A stretch of DNA of 64,000 nt from an uncultured Opitutia bacterium (GTDB lineage Bacteria; Verrucomicrobiota; Verrucomicrobiia; Opitutales; Opitutaceae), in contig CAIRCN010000073.1 of NCBI GenBank assembly GCA_903877135.1, forward strand, positions 1-64,000. Reading direction: 5' to 3'. Numbering within the stretch: position 1 is the first letter of the stretch; each line of letters opens with the position of its first letter. Both the position numbers and the translations under genes were made by a program. The notes beneath the pieces were generated by a model. The model was not told the origin of the DNA and did no database searches. It saw nothing but the letters and a program-made list of their open reading frames with translations. Below, piece by piece: positions 24,149 through 33,386 of this stretch.

Positions 24149-26311
24149 TCAACGGGCTTGGGCGGAATAGCGGCGCAGGTCGAGCGTGTGCCGACCCTCG
24201 GGTGGGAAATCGATTTTCGGGATGAAGCGTTGCTGGCCGATCGTGAACAGCCAGGGTTCCCAGCGCTCGGCGCGGCGGGCGGCGGCGGCGCTGTCGCCAG
24301 CAGGTGCGGCGGCATAGGCGGAGTTAGCCGGGTTCCACACATGCCAGCGCGCCGCCGCGACGACCGTCAGGGTGGCGCGGTCGACCCACTCGAGGAGCAG
24401 CGGCGCATGAACGGGCACGTGTGGTTGCAAGGAGGGCGTCAGATAGAACGCACGGTAGCGGATGCCGCAGGCGGCGCCGCCGTCCGCGGCCGCGCGGAAT
24501 TCGCAGGGCAGGCCGTTGACGAGGAGGAGGCCGCCCTCGAGGCAGGCCTGGGCGGACACGTGGGCCTCGATCCGGTCGACGCTGGAGTCGACGGTGCGGG
24601 CGACGGTGCCGGCGTTGGGCGACTCGCCGAGGAGTGGCCAGGCTTCGAGCGCCTGGCGGAATTCGATGGTGAACTCGCCGGCCTTTCTGTCGCCGAGAGC
24701 AAACTCGCCGAGCTTTGGGAAGCGGAACTCCCATGGCGGGCGGAGCCATGCGGGGTCAAAGGCGATGTCGTGTTGCTTGAGGTCGTCACAGATGGTGGCG
24801 AGGTCTTCCGCGACAAATGTCGGGAGGAAAAAGCGGTCGTGGAGTTCGCCGGCCCAGCGGATGAACGGGGCCTGGAACGGCGCGGCGGCGAGCCGCGCGA
24901 GGATGGCGCGGACGAACAGCGCGGTGACGGACAAGACGGAGGGCGCGGGATGCGTCTCAAAGGCGCGAAACTCGACAAGACCGAGCCGACCGTTGGGCGC
25001 CCAGGGATTCCAGAGTTTGTCGACGCTAATTTCGGCGCGGTGGGTGTTGCCCGAGCGGTCCATCAGGAGATCGCGGAAGAGCAGATCGAACAGGGCGAGG
25101 CTTTGCGGCGAGCCGAGGGTCTCCGCGCCGGCGCAGGCGATTTCGAGCTCGTAGAGGGCCTCGAAGGTGGACTCATCGATGCGCGGTGCCTGCGAACTCG
25201 GCCCCAGATAGGCGCCGGTAAACGCATAGCTGAGCGCGGGGTGGTGCTGCCAGTAGCGGATGAGTGACGGCAGCAGCGCGGGGAAGACAAAGAACGGCGA
25301 GAGCAGACCGGCGGGGCCGCCGAAGACGAGGTGTGCGCCGCCGCCCGTGCCGGTTTCGCGGCCGTTGAACTGGAGCTTGCGGGCGGTGAGGCCGCAGGCG
25401 TGCGCAGCGGCATAGAGCTGTGCGAGTTGGGCGTCGTAGTCGGCCCAGGTGGCGCAGGGCGAAAGGTTGATCTCCAGCACGCCCGGATCGCTCGCGAGGC
25501 CGATGGTCGGGAGAGCCGGCTCGGGCGGCGGGGCATAGCCGGCGAGGATGATGTCGCGCAGCTTGAGCGCGGCGAGGGTCTCCTCGATTTTCGCGATCAG
25601 GGTCAGGTAGGCGGCGAGCAAGAGAGGTGGGACGAAGATCGTGAGTGTGCCGGCGCGGACTTCGGCGGTGAGGGCACGGTGGAGGTTCTTCTCCGTGAGC
25701 TTCGCGAGCGGAAGGCGGAGACCAGCGGGGCTATCGCCGGGAAACAACTGCAGCGGATCCGCGCCGAGGAACGGCGTCCAGTCTTCGGTGATCCATTTCG
25801 CGCCGTCGTGATCGAGCGGTAGGACCCAGCCGGTGGCCTTGCGCAGCGCGGTGGTTTCGGCGAGCGGGAGGCAGTGCGTGGAGTCGACGGCGAGGGACTG
25901 CGCCAGGGCGATGGCAAATTTCTTCGCGGCGGCCGGTGTGTGCGTGCCTAGCGCAGTGTCGGCGCGGAGGCGTGTGACATCACGCCAGAGCGGTGTGCCG
26001 TCGGCGCGACGCTGGATGAGGAGCGTCCAGCGGGGGAGCGGTTCACCGGGAAATTGCTTGCCGGAGGTTTCGAGGACGACGGCCCCGGGGAAGGCGGCGC
26101 GGACGAGTTCCCGCGCGAGCCGGCGGGCGTAGCCGAGTTTGGTCGGGCCGAGCGCGGCGGTCTGCCACTCGGCGCCGCTCGGTGCCGTCGGCACGAAGGT
26201 CGGCTCGCCGCCCATCGTGAGGAGCACGCCGCTGCGCTGGAGCGAAGCCTCCACGGTGTCCCCACACCTGAGGATGTCGGCCCAAACGGTGGCGGAATAG
26301 GGAGCGGGCAT
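24149..26311 (-). CDS. DUF2126 putative amidoligase
   Basis: A 720-residue protein of the DUF2126 family, which family databases describe as putative amidoligases related to the glutamine-synthetase / COOH-NH2 ligase fold. Visible family-like features include LTMGGEPTFVPT near residue 30, LGPTKLGYARRLAREL, ALSYAFTGAYLGPSSQAPRID, and SVDKLWNPWAPNGRLGLVEFRAFE. Larger relatives carry an N-terminal transglutaminase domain; here that activity is encoded by separate genes just upstream. The start MPAPYSATVW was preferred because the longer frame runs back into the transglutaminase gene. It is the last of five tightly packed genes likely to form or attach a peptide-like product. Confidence 0.85.
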   Translation of the reverse strand: MPAPYSATVWADILRCGDTVEASLQRSGVLLTMGGEPTFVPTAPSGAEWQTAALGPTKLGYARRLARELVRAAFPGAVVLETSGKQFPGEPLPRWTLLIQRRADGTPLWRDVTRLRADTALGTHTPAAAKKFAIALAQSLAVDSTHCLPLAETTALRKATGWVLPLDHDGAKWITEDWTPFLGADPLQLFPGDSPAGLRLPLAKLTEKNLHRALTAEVRAGTLTIFVPPLLLAAYLTLIAKIEETLAALKLRDIILAGYAPPPEPALPTIGLASDPGVLEINLSPCATWADYDAQLAQLYAAAHACGLTARKLQFNGRETGTGGGAHLVFGGPAGLLSPFFVFPALLPSLIRYWQHHPALSYAFTGAYLGPSSQAPRIDESTFEALYELEIACAGAETLGSPQSLALFDLLFRDLLMDRSGNTHRAEISVDKLWNPWAPNGRLGLVEFRAFETHPAPSVLSVTALFVRAILARLAAAPFQAPFIRWAGELHDRFFLPTFVAEDLATICDDLKQHDIAFDPAWLRPPWEFRFPKLGEFALGDRKAGEFTIEFRQALEAWPLLGESPNAGTVARTVDSSVDRIEAHVSAQACLEGGLLLVNGLPCEFRAAADGGAACGIRYRAFYLTPSLQPHVPVHAPLLLEWVDRATLTVVAAARWHVWNPANSAYAAAPAGDSAAAARRAERWEPWLFTIGQQRFIPKIDFPPEGRHTLDLRRYSAQAR

Positions 26312-26322
26312 GGCGGTCGCAG

Positions 26323-27192
26323 TCACAGGCTGTCGATGGTGAGCTGGGTATGCAGATGGGAGGCCACTCCCCGCGCGCCGAAGAAATTGCCCTGTATCGG
26401 ATTCACGCTCTCCGCGAGGGCGGCGTGGGCGACGGGGACGAAGTGGTCGTCGCAGAAAATCCCGCGCGTGGGGTCGAGGCCGCGCCAGCCGGCCCCGGGC
26501 AGGTAGACTTCGGCCCACGCGTGCATGGTGGGTGGGACCGGGTTCGGGATGTCGGCTGCAGATGGCTCGTGCAGATAGCCGCTGACGAAGCGGGCGGCGA
26601 GGCCGAGGGTGCGGCAGAGCGCGATGAACAAGACGGCGTAATCCCGGCAGGAGCCGCCACCGCACGCCAGCGTCTCGGCGGGGGTCTGGATGCCGGGTTC
26701 GTCGCGGCGGCTGTAGGTCAGTGACTGGCGGACGGCGAGATTGAGCGCGCTCAGAAGCGACACGGTTTCACTCGGCGGCGAGGGCAGATGCGTGGCGAGC
26801 CACCTGCGGAGCTGGCCCTCGTTGGAGCCGGCGGGCACCGCGAGGCACGGGGCGAGGGCGTAGCGCTCGGTCGCGTCGTAGGCAAAGGGACAGGTGAGTG
26901 CATTGGGCTTGAGGAAAAAATCGAAGGGATTGGCGTCGGAGGTCTCGACGAGGAACTCCGAGCGAAACTCGAGGCGAGACGCGATGGTGGCGGCGTCGAA
27001 ATAGGCCCATTCGAGGGCGTTGCCTTCGGCGTCGCCGGTGGGGACGCGGCGGGCGGGGAGCGAGAGGTTCAGCTCAAAGCTATGCAGGCGCAGGCGCGGA
27101 GTCTCGCGCGGGCGCAGGTAGATCGCATGCGGCGCGAACGACACGGGCTGGGTGTAGTCGTAGCGCGTGACGTGGAGGATGCGGAGAAACAT
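26323..27192 (-). CDS. Transglutaminase-like protein (first type)
   Basis: A 289-residue protein with an N-terminal beta domain (LRILHVTRYDYTQPVSFAPHA) and a transglutaminase-like papain fold. The catalytic triad is readable as Cys182 in CGGGSCRDYA, His in MHAWAEVYLPGAGW and Asp in GLDPTRG. Prokaryotic members act as peptidases or amide-forming enzymes. It lies 11 bases before DUF2126 and 13 after a second transglutaminase-like gene, and differs clearly from that neighbour in its N-terminal half and active-site context, so the two are likely to have distinct roles. Confidence 0.88.
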   Translation of the reverse strand: MFLRILHVTRYDYTQPVSFAPHAIYLRPRETPRLRLHSFELNLSLPARRVPTGDAEGNALEWAYFDAATIASRLEFRSEFLVETSDANPFDFFLKPNALTCPFAYDATERYALAPCLAVPAGSNEGQLRRWLATHLPSPPSETVSLLSALNLAVRQSLTYSRRDEPGIQTPAETLACGGGSCRDYAVLFIALCRTLGLAARFVSGYLHEPSAADIPNPVPPTMHAWAEVYLPGAGWRGLDPTRGIFCDDHFVPVAHAALAESVNPIQGNFFGARGVASHLHTQLTIDSL

Positions 27193-27205
27193 GCGTGGCG
27201 GCGGG

Positions 27206-28072
27206 TCAAGGGCTGGCGACGACCGCCGCGGGGGCTTCGCGCACGGTGACCTCGACCTTGAGGGAGCGGGTGGGCGCGCCGCGGTAGGTGCCGTTGACGG
27301 GGCGGATGTCGGTGTAGTCGCGGCCGACGGCGACTCTCACATAGCGGTCGTCGGCCACGCGGTCGTGGGTCGGGTCATAGGCGGCCCAGCCGTAGCCCGG
27401 CATATAGGCCTCGATCCAGGCGTGCGACGCTTCGACCTCGCGCGGCCGCCGCGTGTCGTTGAAAAAATAGCCGCTGACATAGCGGGCGGGGATGCCGACG
27501 CTGCGGCAGAGACCGAGGTGCACATGCGCGAAATCCTGGCAGACCCCCATGTGAAGTTTGAGCGCCTCGATGGCGCGGGTGTTCACGCCGGTGCTTTTCG
27601 GCTTGTAGGTGAATGTGCGGAAAATGTGCGTGCCGAGACGGCGCACATCGCCCCACACGTCACCCCTGCCGCCAGCCAGGGCGTCCTGGGCCTCGCGCCA
27701 AAGTTCGACTTCAAGCGGAACGTAGGGGGAGCTGGCTAAAAATTCGGCCAGCATCTCACGTTCGGGGGAGCGCTCGAGCTCCGCGACGGGCACCACGGGC
27801 ACGGGCGGGCGCCCGGCCGGCGGCACGGTGTCAACGAGCGACGCGGCCTCAACGATGAGCTTGGTGTGCCCGCCCACAATGTCGAAGTAGTGGATCGTGT
27901 TGCCGTAAAAGTCCTCGTATTCGCGGGTGTCCGCCGCGGGTGTGAGCGCGAGGTCGAATTGGCGGCAGTGTTGCGTGGCGTCTGAGACAGGCTTGAGGCG
28001 CACCTCATTGAAGGAGTCGTGGGCCTTGCCCGCGTAAACAAAAGTGGTGCGGTGAATGAGGCGGAGATGCAT
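27206..28072 (-). CDS. Transglutaminase-like protein (second type)
   Basis: A 288-residue transglutaminase-like protein with an N-terminal beta domain (LRLIHRTTFVYAGKAHDSFNEVRLKP) and a catalytic fold with Cys178 in HMGVCQDFAH, His in SHAWIEAYMPGYGW and Asp in YDPTHD. This VCQDFAH type is the one usually found beside alpha-E and circularly permuted ATP-grasp genes. It starts 42 bases after alpha-E and ends 13 bases before the other transglutaminase gene. The product ends with a Val/Ala-rich tail without features. Confidence 0.9.
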   Translation of the reverse strand: MHLRLIHRTTFVYAGKAHDSFNEVRLKPVSDATQHCRQFDLALTPAADTREYEDFYGNTIHYFDIVGGHTKLIVEAASLVDTVPPAGRPPVPVVPVAELERSPEREMLAEFLASSPYVPLEVELWREAQDALAGGRGDVWGDVRRLGTHIFRTFTYKPKSTGVNTRAIEALKLHMGVCQDFAHVHLGLCRSVGIPARYVSGYFFNDTRRPREVEASHAWIEAYMPGYGWAAYDPTHDRVADDRYVRVAVGRDYTDIRPVNGTYRGAPTRSLKVEVTVREAPAAVVASP

Positions 28073-28114
28073 TGACCGGGGTCGCAGCGGCGGCGAGGGA
28101 GTGCGACGGCGGTG

Positions 28115-29167
28115 CTATTGCTGGATTTGCTGTTGCTGCTGCTCGCCCGGCTCGGCCTCGGCTGGATAAAACATTGTCGTCTCAACCACCGCACCGCCGA
28201 TGCGGTCAAGGGCTTTCTGGGTCTCGAGGAGGAACTCGTGGAGGCCCTGCTCCTGAAGCACTTCTGTTATCGTCAGCGACTGGAGATCGGCGAGGAGCCG
28301 GCGCGAGGCGCGGGCGGCGGCGGTGCGGGGCCGGGCGGCATTTTCGCCGAGAATGCGCCGGAGGAGTTCGTCGACCCGGGCGACGCAATAGTGAAGTGAA
28401 CGGGGGAAGGAATCCGAGAAGATGAGGAACTCCGCGGCCTTCCACGGGAGAATCTCGCGCACATAAAAGCGGCGGTAAGCCTCGAGCGCGCTGGCGGAGC
28501 GGAGCACGGCCTGCCACTGCGCGGTGTCGACAGCGCCGCCGACGTCGTTGGCGCTGGGGAGGAGGATGTGGTATTTGACGTCGAGAATGCGGGTGGTTTT
28601 GTCGGCGCGCTCGAGATATTTGCCAAACTCAAGGAACTCCCAACCCTCGTTGCGTGAGTAGGTCGAACTGGTGAGGCCCTGAAAGAGATGGGCGCCGCGC
28701 TTGACGCTCGCGAAGAACTCGTTCGCGCCAGTCGCGCGGATTTCATCAGCCTTGCGGTTGTAGAGGAAGAGGTAGAGCTCGTTGATCGTCTCCCACATTT
28801 CGAGGGAAATCTGGTCGCGGACCATGCGGGCGTTTTCGCGCGCGGAGTAGACGCAGGAGAGGATCGAGTTGGGGTTGCGCAGGTCGAAGGCGAAAAACTC
28901 CGTCACGCTTCGGCTGTCGGCGGTCTCGTAATGTTTCAGGAAGAGTTCCTCGTCGCCCGAGCTGGCGAGGATGGAGTCCCAATGGTCCTTGATGGTGGTA
29001 TCGTTGAAACCGTGAAAATCGAGGAGCAGCTGGTGGTTGACGTCGAGGAGCCGCGCGAGGTTTTCGGCGCGCTCGATATAGCGGCTCATCCAGTAAAGCG
29101 AGTGTGCCACACGGGAGAGCATGATAGTAGCCTGCGGACGCGGAGCGGCGATGGGGGCGGTGGTCAT
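28115..29167 (-). CDS. Alpha-E domain protein
   Basis: A 350-residue all-helical protein of the alpha-E (DUF403) family: MLSRVAHSLYWMSRYIERAENLARLLDVNHQ at residues 16-46, then DSRSVTEFFAFDLRNPNSILSC and ENARMVRDQISLEMWETINELY. The biochemical role is unknown; the family is defined largely by its constant genetic association with circularly permuted ATP-grasp and transglutaminase genes, exactly as here. A C-terminal Gln-rich tail (EQQQQQIQQ) is an oddity of this copy. The start lies three bases after the ATP-grasp stop, so the two are translationally close. Confidence 0.92.
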   Translation of the reverse strand: MTTAPIAAPRPQATIMLSRVAHSLYWMSRYIERAENLARLLDVNHQLLLDFHGFNDTTIKDHWDSILASSGDEELFLKHYETADSRSVTEFFAFDLRNPNSILSCVYSARENARMVRDQISLEMWETINELYLFLYNRKADEIRATGANEFFASVKRGAHLFQGLTSSTYSRNEGWEFLEFGKYLERADKTTRILDVKYHILLPSANDVGGAVDTAQWQAVLRSASALEAYRRFYVREILPWKAAEFLIFSDSFPRSLHYCVARVDELLRRILGENAARPRTAAARASRRLLADLQSLTITEVLQEQGLHEFLLETQKALDRIGGAVVETTMFYPAEAEPGEQQQQQIQQ

Positions 29168-29170
29168 GGC

Positions 29171-30691
29171 TTATTCGTCTCCTTGCAGCACCCAGGTGTC
29201 CTTCGAGCCGCCGCCCTGCGAGGAATTGACGACGAGCGAGCCTTTGCGGAGGGCGACGCGGGTGAGGCCGCCGGGGGAGACGGTGATTTTCTCGCCGTAA
29301 AGGATGTAGGGGCGCAGGTCGATGTGGCGGCCTTCGAGTCGGCCGTCGCACCAGGTGGGCGAACGCGAGAGCATGATCGGGTCCTGGGCGATAAAGTTGC
29401 GGGGATTGGCGGCGACCTGGGTGCGGAACTTGTCGCACTCCTCCTTGGTTGCGGCCGGGCCGATCAGCATGCCGTAGCCACCAGCCTCGTTGGCGGACTT
29501 GACGACGAGCTTGGGGACGTTCTCGAGGATGAATTTCCGGTCGAGGGGCTCGGAGGCAAGGTAGGTGTTCACATTCGGCAGGATGGGGTCCTCGCCGAGG
29601 TAGTATTTGATGAGCTTCGGGACGTAGGCGTAGATGACCTTGTCGTCGGCGACCCCGGTGCCGATGGAATTGGCGAGGGCGACATGGCCGGCGCGGTAGG
29701 CGTTGACGAGGCCCGGAACGCCGAGCATCGAATCCGCGCGGAACACCGTGGGATCGAGGAAATCGTCGTCGATGCGACGGTAGATCACGTCGACGGGCAC
29801 GAGGCCGGAGGTCGTGCGCATGAAGACGTGGGCATCGCGGACCACGAGGTCGCGGCCCTCGACGATCGGGATGCCCATCTGCCGGGCGAGGAAACAGTGC
29901 TCGAAGTAGGCGCTGTTGAAGGCGCCGGGCGTGAGGAGAACGACGTTGGGTTTGTCGTCGCGGCCGGGCGCGATGTGGAGGAGGGCCTTGACCAGTTCGT
30001 CCGAGTAACCCTCGACAGGCCGGACGCGGTAGCTTTGAAAAAGATTGGGGAACGCACGCCGCATAGCCGCCCGGTTCTCGAGCATGTAGCTCGCGCCGGA
30101 GGGGCAGCGGAGGTTGTCTTCCAACACGAGGTAGTTGCCGGCGCCATCGCGGATGAGGTCGGTGCCGCATATGTGCACATAGATGCCACGCGGCACCGTG
30201 CAGTTCATGAACTCGCGCCGGAAATGCTTCGCACCGAGGATGAGCGCGGCGGGCACGATTTTGTCCTTGAGGAATTTTTGCCGGTGATAGACGTCGTCGA
30301 GGAAGAGGTTGAGCGCGGTGATGCGCTGGATGAGTCCGGCCTCGATCCGCATCCATTCGGCGTTGGGGATGATCCGCGGGATAAGGTCGAAGGGGAAGAT
30401 GCGCTCCGTGCCGGCGTCATCGTGATAGACGGTGAAGGTCACACCGCGGCGCAGGAATGCAAGGTCAACGGCCGCGCGTCGCTGGTCGAAGTCGGCCTCG
30501 GTCAGGGTGCCTAGCCGCTCCGCGAGACGGCGATAATGCGGGCGCACCCCAGCGTTGGACGCGAACATTTCATCAAAAAAGCTATCGGATTCGTAAGTAG
30601 GGCTGAGGATCGACACGATGGTTGATAGGAACTGGTCCCACGAAATAGCAGGTCCCTTGCCAGAATGCGTGCCGCGCCGGCTTATGGGCAA
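29171..30691 (-). CDS. Circularly permuted ATP-grasp protein
   Basis: A 506-residue member of the circularly permuted ATP-grasp family (DUF404/DUF407), predicted to use ATP to activate a carboxylate and join it to an amine. Recognisable segments are [22 protein letters not shown] near the N-terminus, [64 protein letters not shown], and [17 protein letters not shown]. It begins 13 bases after the lpdA stop, so it may be transcribed with sucA-sucB-lpdA. The first ATG was kept although a start some 20 residues further in is possible. Confidence 0.92.
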   Translation of the reverse strand: MPISRRGTHSGKGPAISWDQFLSTIVSILSPTYESDSFFDEMFASNAGVRPHYRRLAERLGTLTEADFDQRRAAVDLAFLRRGVTFTVYHDDAGTERIFPFDLIPRIIPNAEWMRIEAGLIQRITALNLFLDDVYHRQKFLKDKIVPAALILGAKHFRREFMNCTVPRGIYVHICGTDLIRDGAGNYLVLEDNLRCPSGASYMLENRAAMRRAFPNLFQSYRVRPVEGYSDELVKALLHIAPGRDDKPNVVLLTPGAFNSAYFEHCFLARQMGIPIVEGRDLVVRDAHVFMRTTSGLVPVDVIYRRIDDDFLDPTVFRADSMLGVPGLVNAYRAGHVALANSIGTGVADDKVIYAYVPKLIKYYLGEDPILPNVNTYLASEPLDRKFILENVPKLVVKSANEAGGYGMLIGPAATKEECDKFRTQVAANPRNFIAQDPIMLSRSPTWCDGRLEGRHIDLRPYILYGEKITVSPGGLTRVALRKGSLVVNSSQGGGSKDTWVLQGDE

Positions 30692-30704
30692 ACGGCAGGG
30701 GAAG

Positions 30705-32099
<1,395 letters not shown>

Positions 32100-32103
32100 T
32101 TGT

Positions 32104-33342
32104 TTAAATGCCGAGCATCAGCCGGGTGGGATCTTCGATGACTTGCTTCAGTTTCACGAGGAAGGTGACGGCCTGTTTGCCGTCGACGAGGCGGTGGTCG
32201 TAGCTCAGGGCGACATACATCATCGGGCGGATGACAACCTGGCCGGCGAGGGCGACGGGGCGGTCGTTGATGGCGTGCATGCCGAGGATCGCGGCCTGCG
32301 GCGGGTTGATGATAGGCGTCGAGAGGAGCGAGCCGAAGGTGCCCCCGTTGGTGATCGTGAAGACGCCGCCCTCGAGGTCGGCGAGAGTGATTTTGCCGTC
32401 GCGGGCGCGTTTGGCGGCGTCGGCGATCTTGAGCTCGATGCCGGCCATGCCGAGAGTGTCGCAGTCCTTGATGACGGGGACCATGAGGCCGCGGTCGGTC
32501 GAGACGGCGACGCCGATGTCGAAGTAGTTGTTCTCGACGATGGTGTCGCCGTCGATCTGGGCGTTGACGCCGGGGACTTCCTTGAGGGCGTGAACGACGG
32601 CTTTCACGAAGAACGACATGAAGCCGAGTTTCACACCGTTTTTCTTCACGAAATCGTCCTGGTATTTTGCGCGGAGGGCCATGATGGCGGACAGATCGAC
32701 CTCGTTGAAGGTTGTGAGCATGGCGGCCTCGTGCTGCGCGGCGACGAGACGCTGGGCGATCTTCAGGCGCAGCGGTGACAACTTCTTCCGCGTCTGCTTG
32801 GCAGGCGCGGAAGAAGGATTTTCGATTTTGGATTTGGGGATTTCTATTGGGGGCGGGGCCGCAGGCGCGGCGGGGGCGGAGGAAGGCGCTGGGGCAGACG
32901 GAGCGGCCGCAAGCGAGCTGCCAGCGGCGGAGGCGGCGAGGAGGTCGGCTTTGGTGACGCGGCCGGCTTTGCCGCTACCGGCGACAATGGAGGGATCGAC
33001 ATTGGCCTCGGCAGCAAGGCGCCGGACCGCCGGCGACGGCGTCGCCGGATTTTCGATTGAAGGCGACCGAGCGCTTGCGCCTGGGCTCGCTGTGGTAGAA
33101 GCAGTGCTGGCGGAGTCGATAGTGGCAACGACCTGGCCGATCTTCACTTCGGTGCCGGCGGCAACTTGGAGGAAAATTTTACCCGTGGCCTCAGCGGTGC
33201 CTTCGGAGGTGATCTTGTCGGTCTCAAGCTCGAAGAGCGGTTGGTCTTTTTTGACGGTGTCGCCGTCGCTGACGTGCCACTTGGCGAGAACGCCAGAGGT
33301 GATGGACTCACCCATCGAGGGAATTTTAACTTCGTAAGACAT
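32104..33342 (-). CDS. sucB: Dihydrolipoyl succinyltransferase (E2 of 2-oxoglutarate dehydrogenase)
   Basis: A 412-residue E2 subunit. The lipoyl domain has the modified lysine in [11 protein letters not shown] (about residue 43), followed by an Ala/Pro/Ser linker, the E3-binding domain ([34 protein letters not shown]), a second linker, and the catalytic domain ending with [10 protein letters not shown], which carries the active-site His and Asp. It transfers succinyl from lipoate to coenzyme A. Both linkers contain a short AT-rich repeat read in frame, unusual in this GC-rich gene. The start [13 protein letters not shown] was chosen by the lipoyl domain. It lies 44 bases after sucA. Confidence 0.95.
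   Translation of the reverse strand: MSYEVKIPSMGESITSGVLAKWHVSDGDTVKKDQPLFELETDKITSEGTAEATGKIFLQVAAGTEVKIGQVVATIDSASTASTTASPGASARSPSIENPATPSPAVRRLAAEANVDPSIVAGSGKAGRVTKADLLAASAAGSSLAAAPSAPAPSSAPAAPAAPPPIEIPKSKIENPSSAPAKQTRKKLSPLRLKIAQRLVAAQHEAAMLTTFNEVDLSAIMALRAKYQDDFVKKNGVKLGFMSFFVKAVVHALKEVPGVNAQIDGDTIVENNYFDIGVAVSTDRGLMVPVIKDCDTLGMAGIELKIADAAKRARDGKITLADLEGGVFTITNGGTFGSLLSTPIINPPQAAILGMHAINDRPVALAGQVVIRPMMYVALSYDHRLVDGKQAVTFLVKLKQVIEDPTRLMLGI
32816..32849. repeat. AT-rich repeat in sucB linker, copy 1
   Basis: GGATTTTCGATT followed by a related TTGGATTTGGGGATTTC lies inside the second linker of sucB and is translated on the minus strand as [13 protein letters not shown]. Its base composition contrasts sharply with the surrounding GC-rich linker. 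The same 12 bases recur in copy 2. Confidence 0.6.
33047..33058. repeat. AT-rich repeat in sucB linker, copy 2
   Basis: An exact GGATTTTCGATT matching copy 1, translated as SIENP in the first linker between the lipoyl and E3-binding domains. Being in a linker, the insert is probably tolerated without loss of function. Confidence 0.6.
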
Positions 33343-33386
33343 GGGAGTTGGAGGCTGTCGGCTGGGGTGCCCGGGCGAAAGAAGAA

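Noticed and set aside
28688-30514. 608-codon open frame antisense to the ATP-grasp and alpha-E genes
   Set aside because: Both opposite-strand genes have strong family motifs; this frame has none and shows the typical composition of an antisense shadow.
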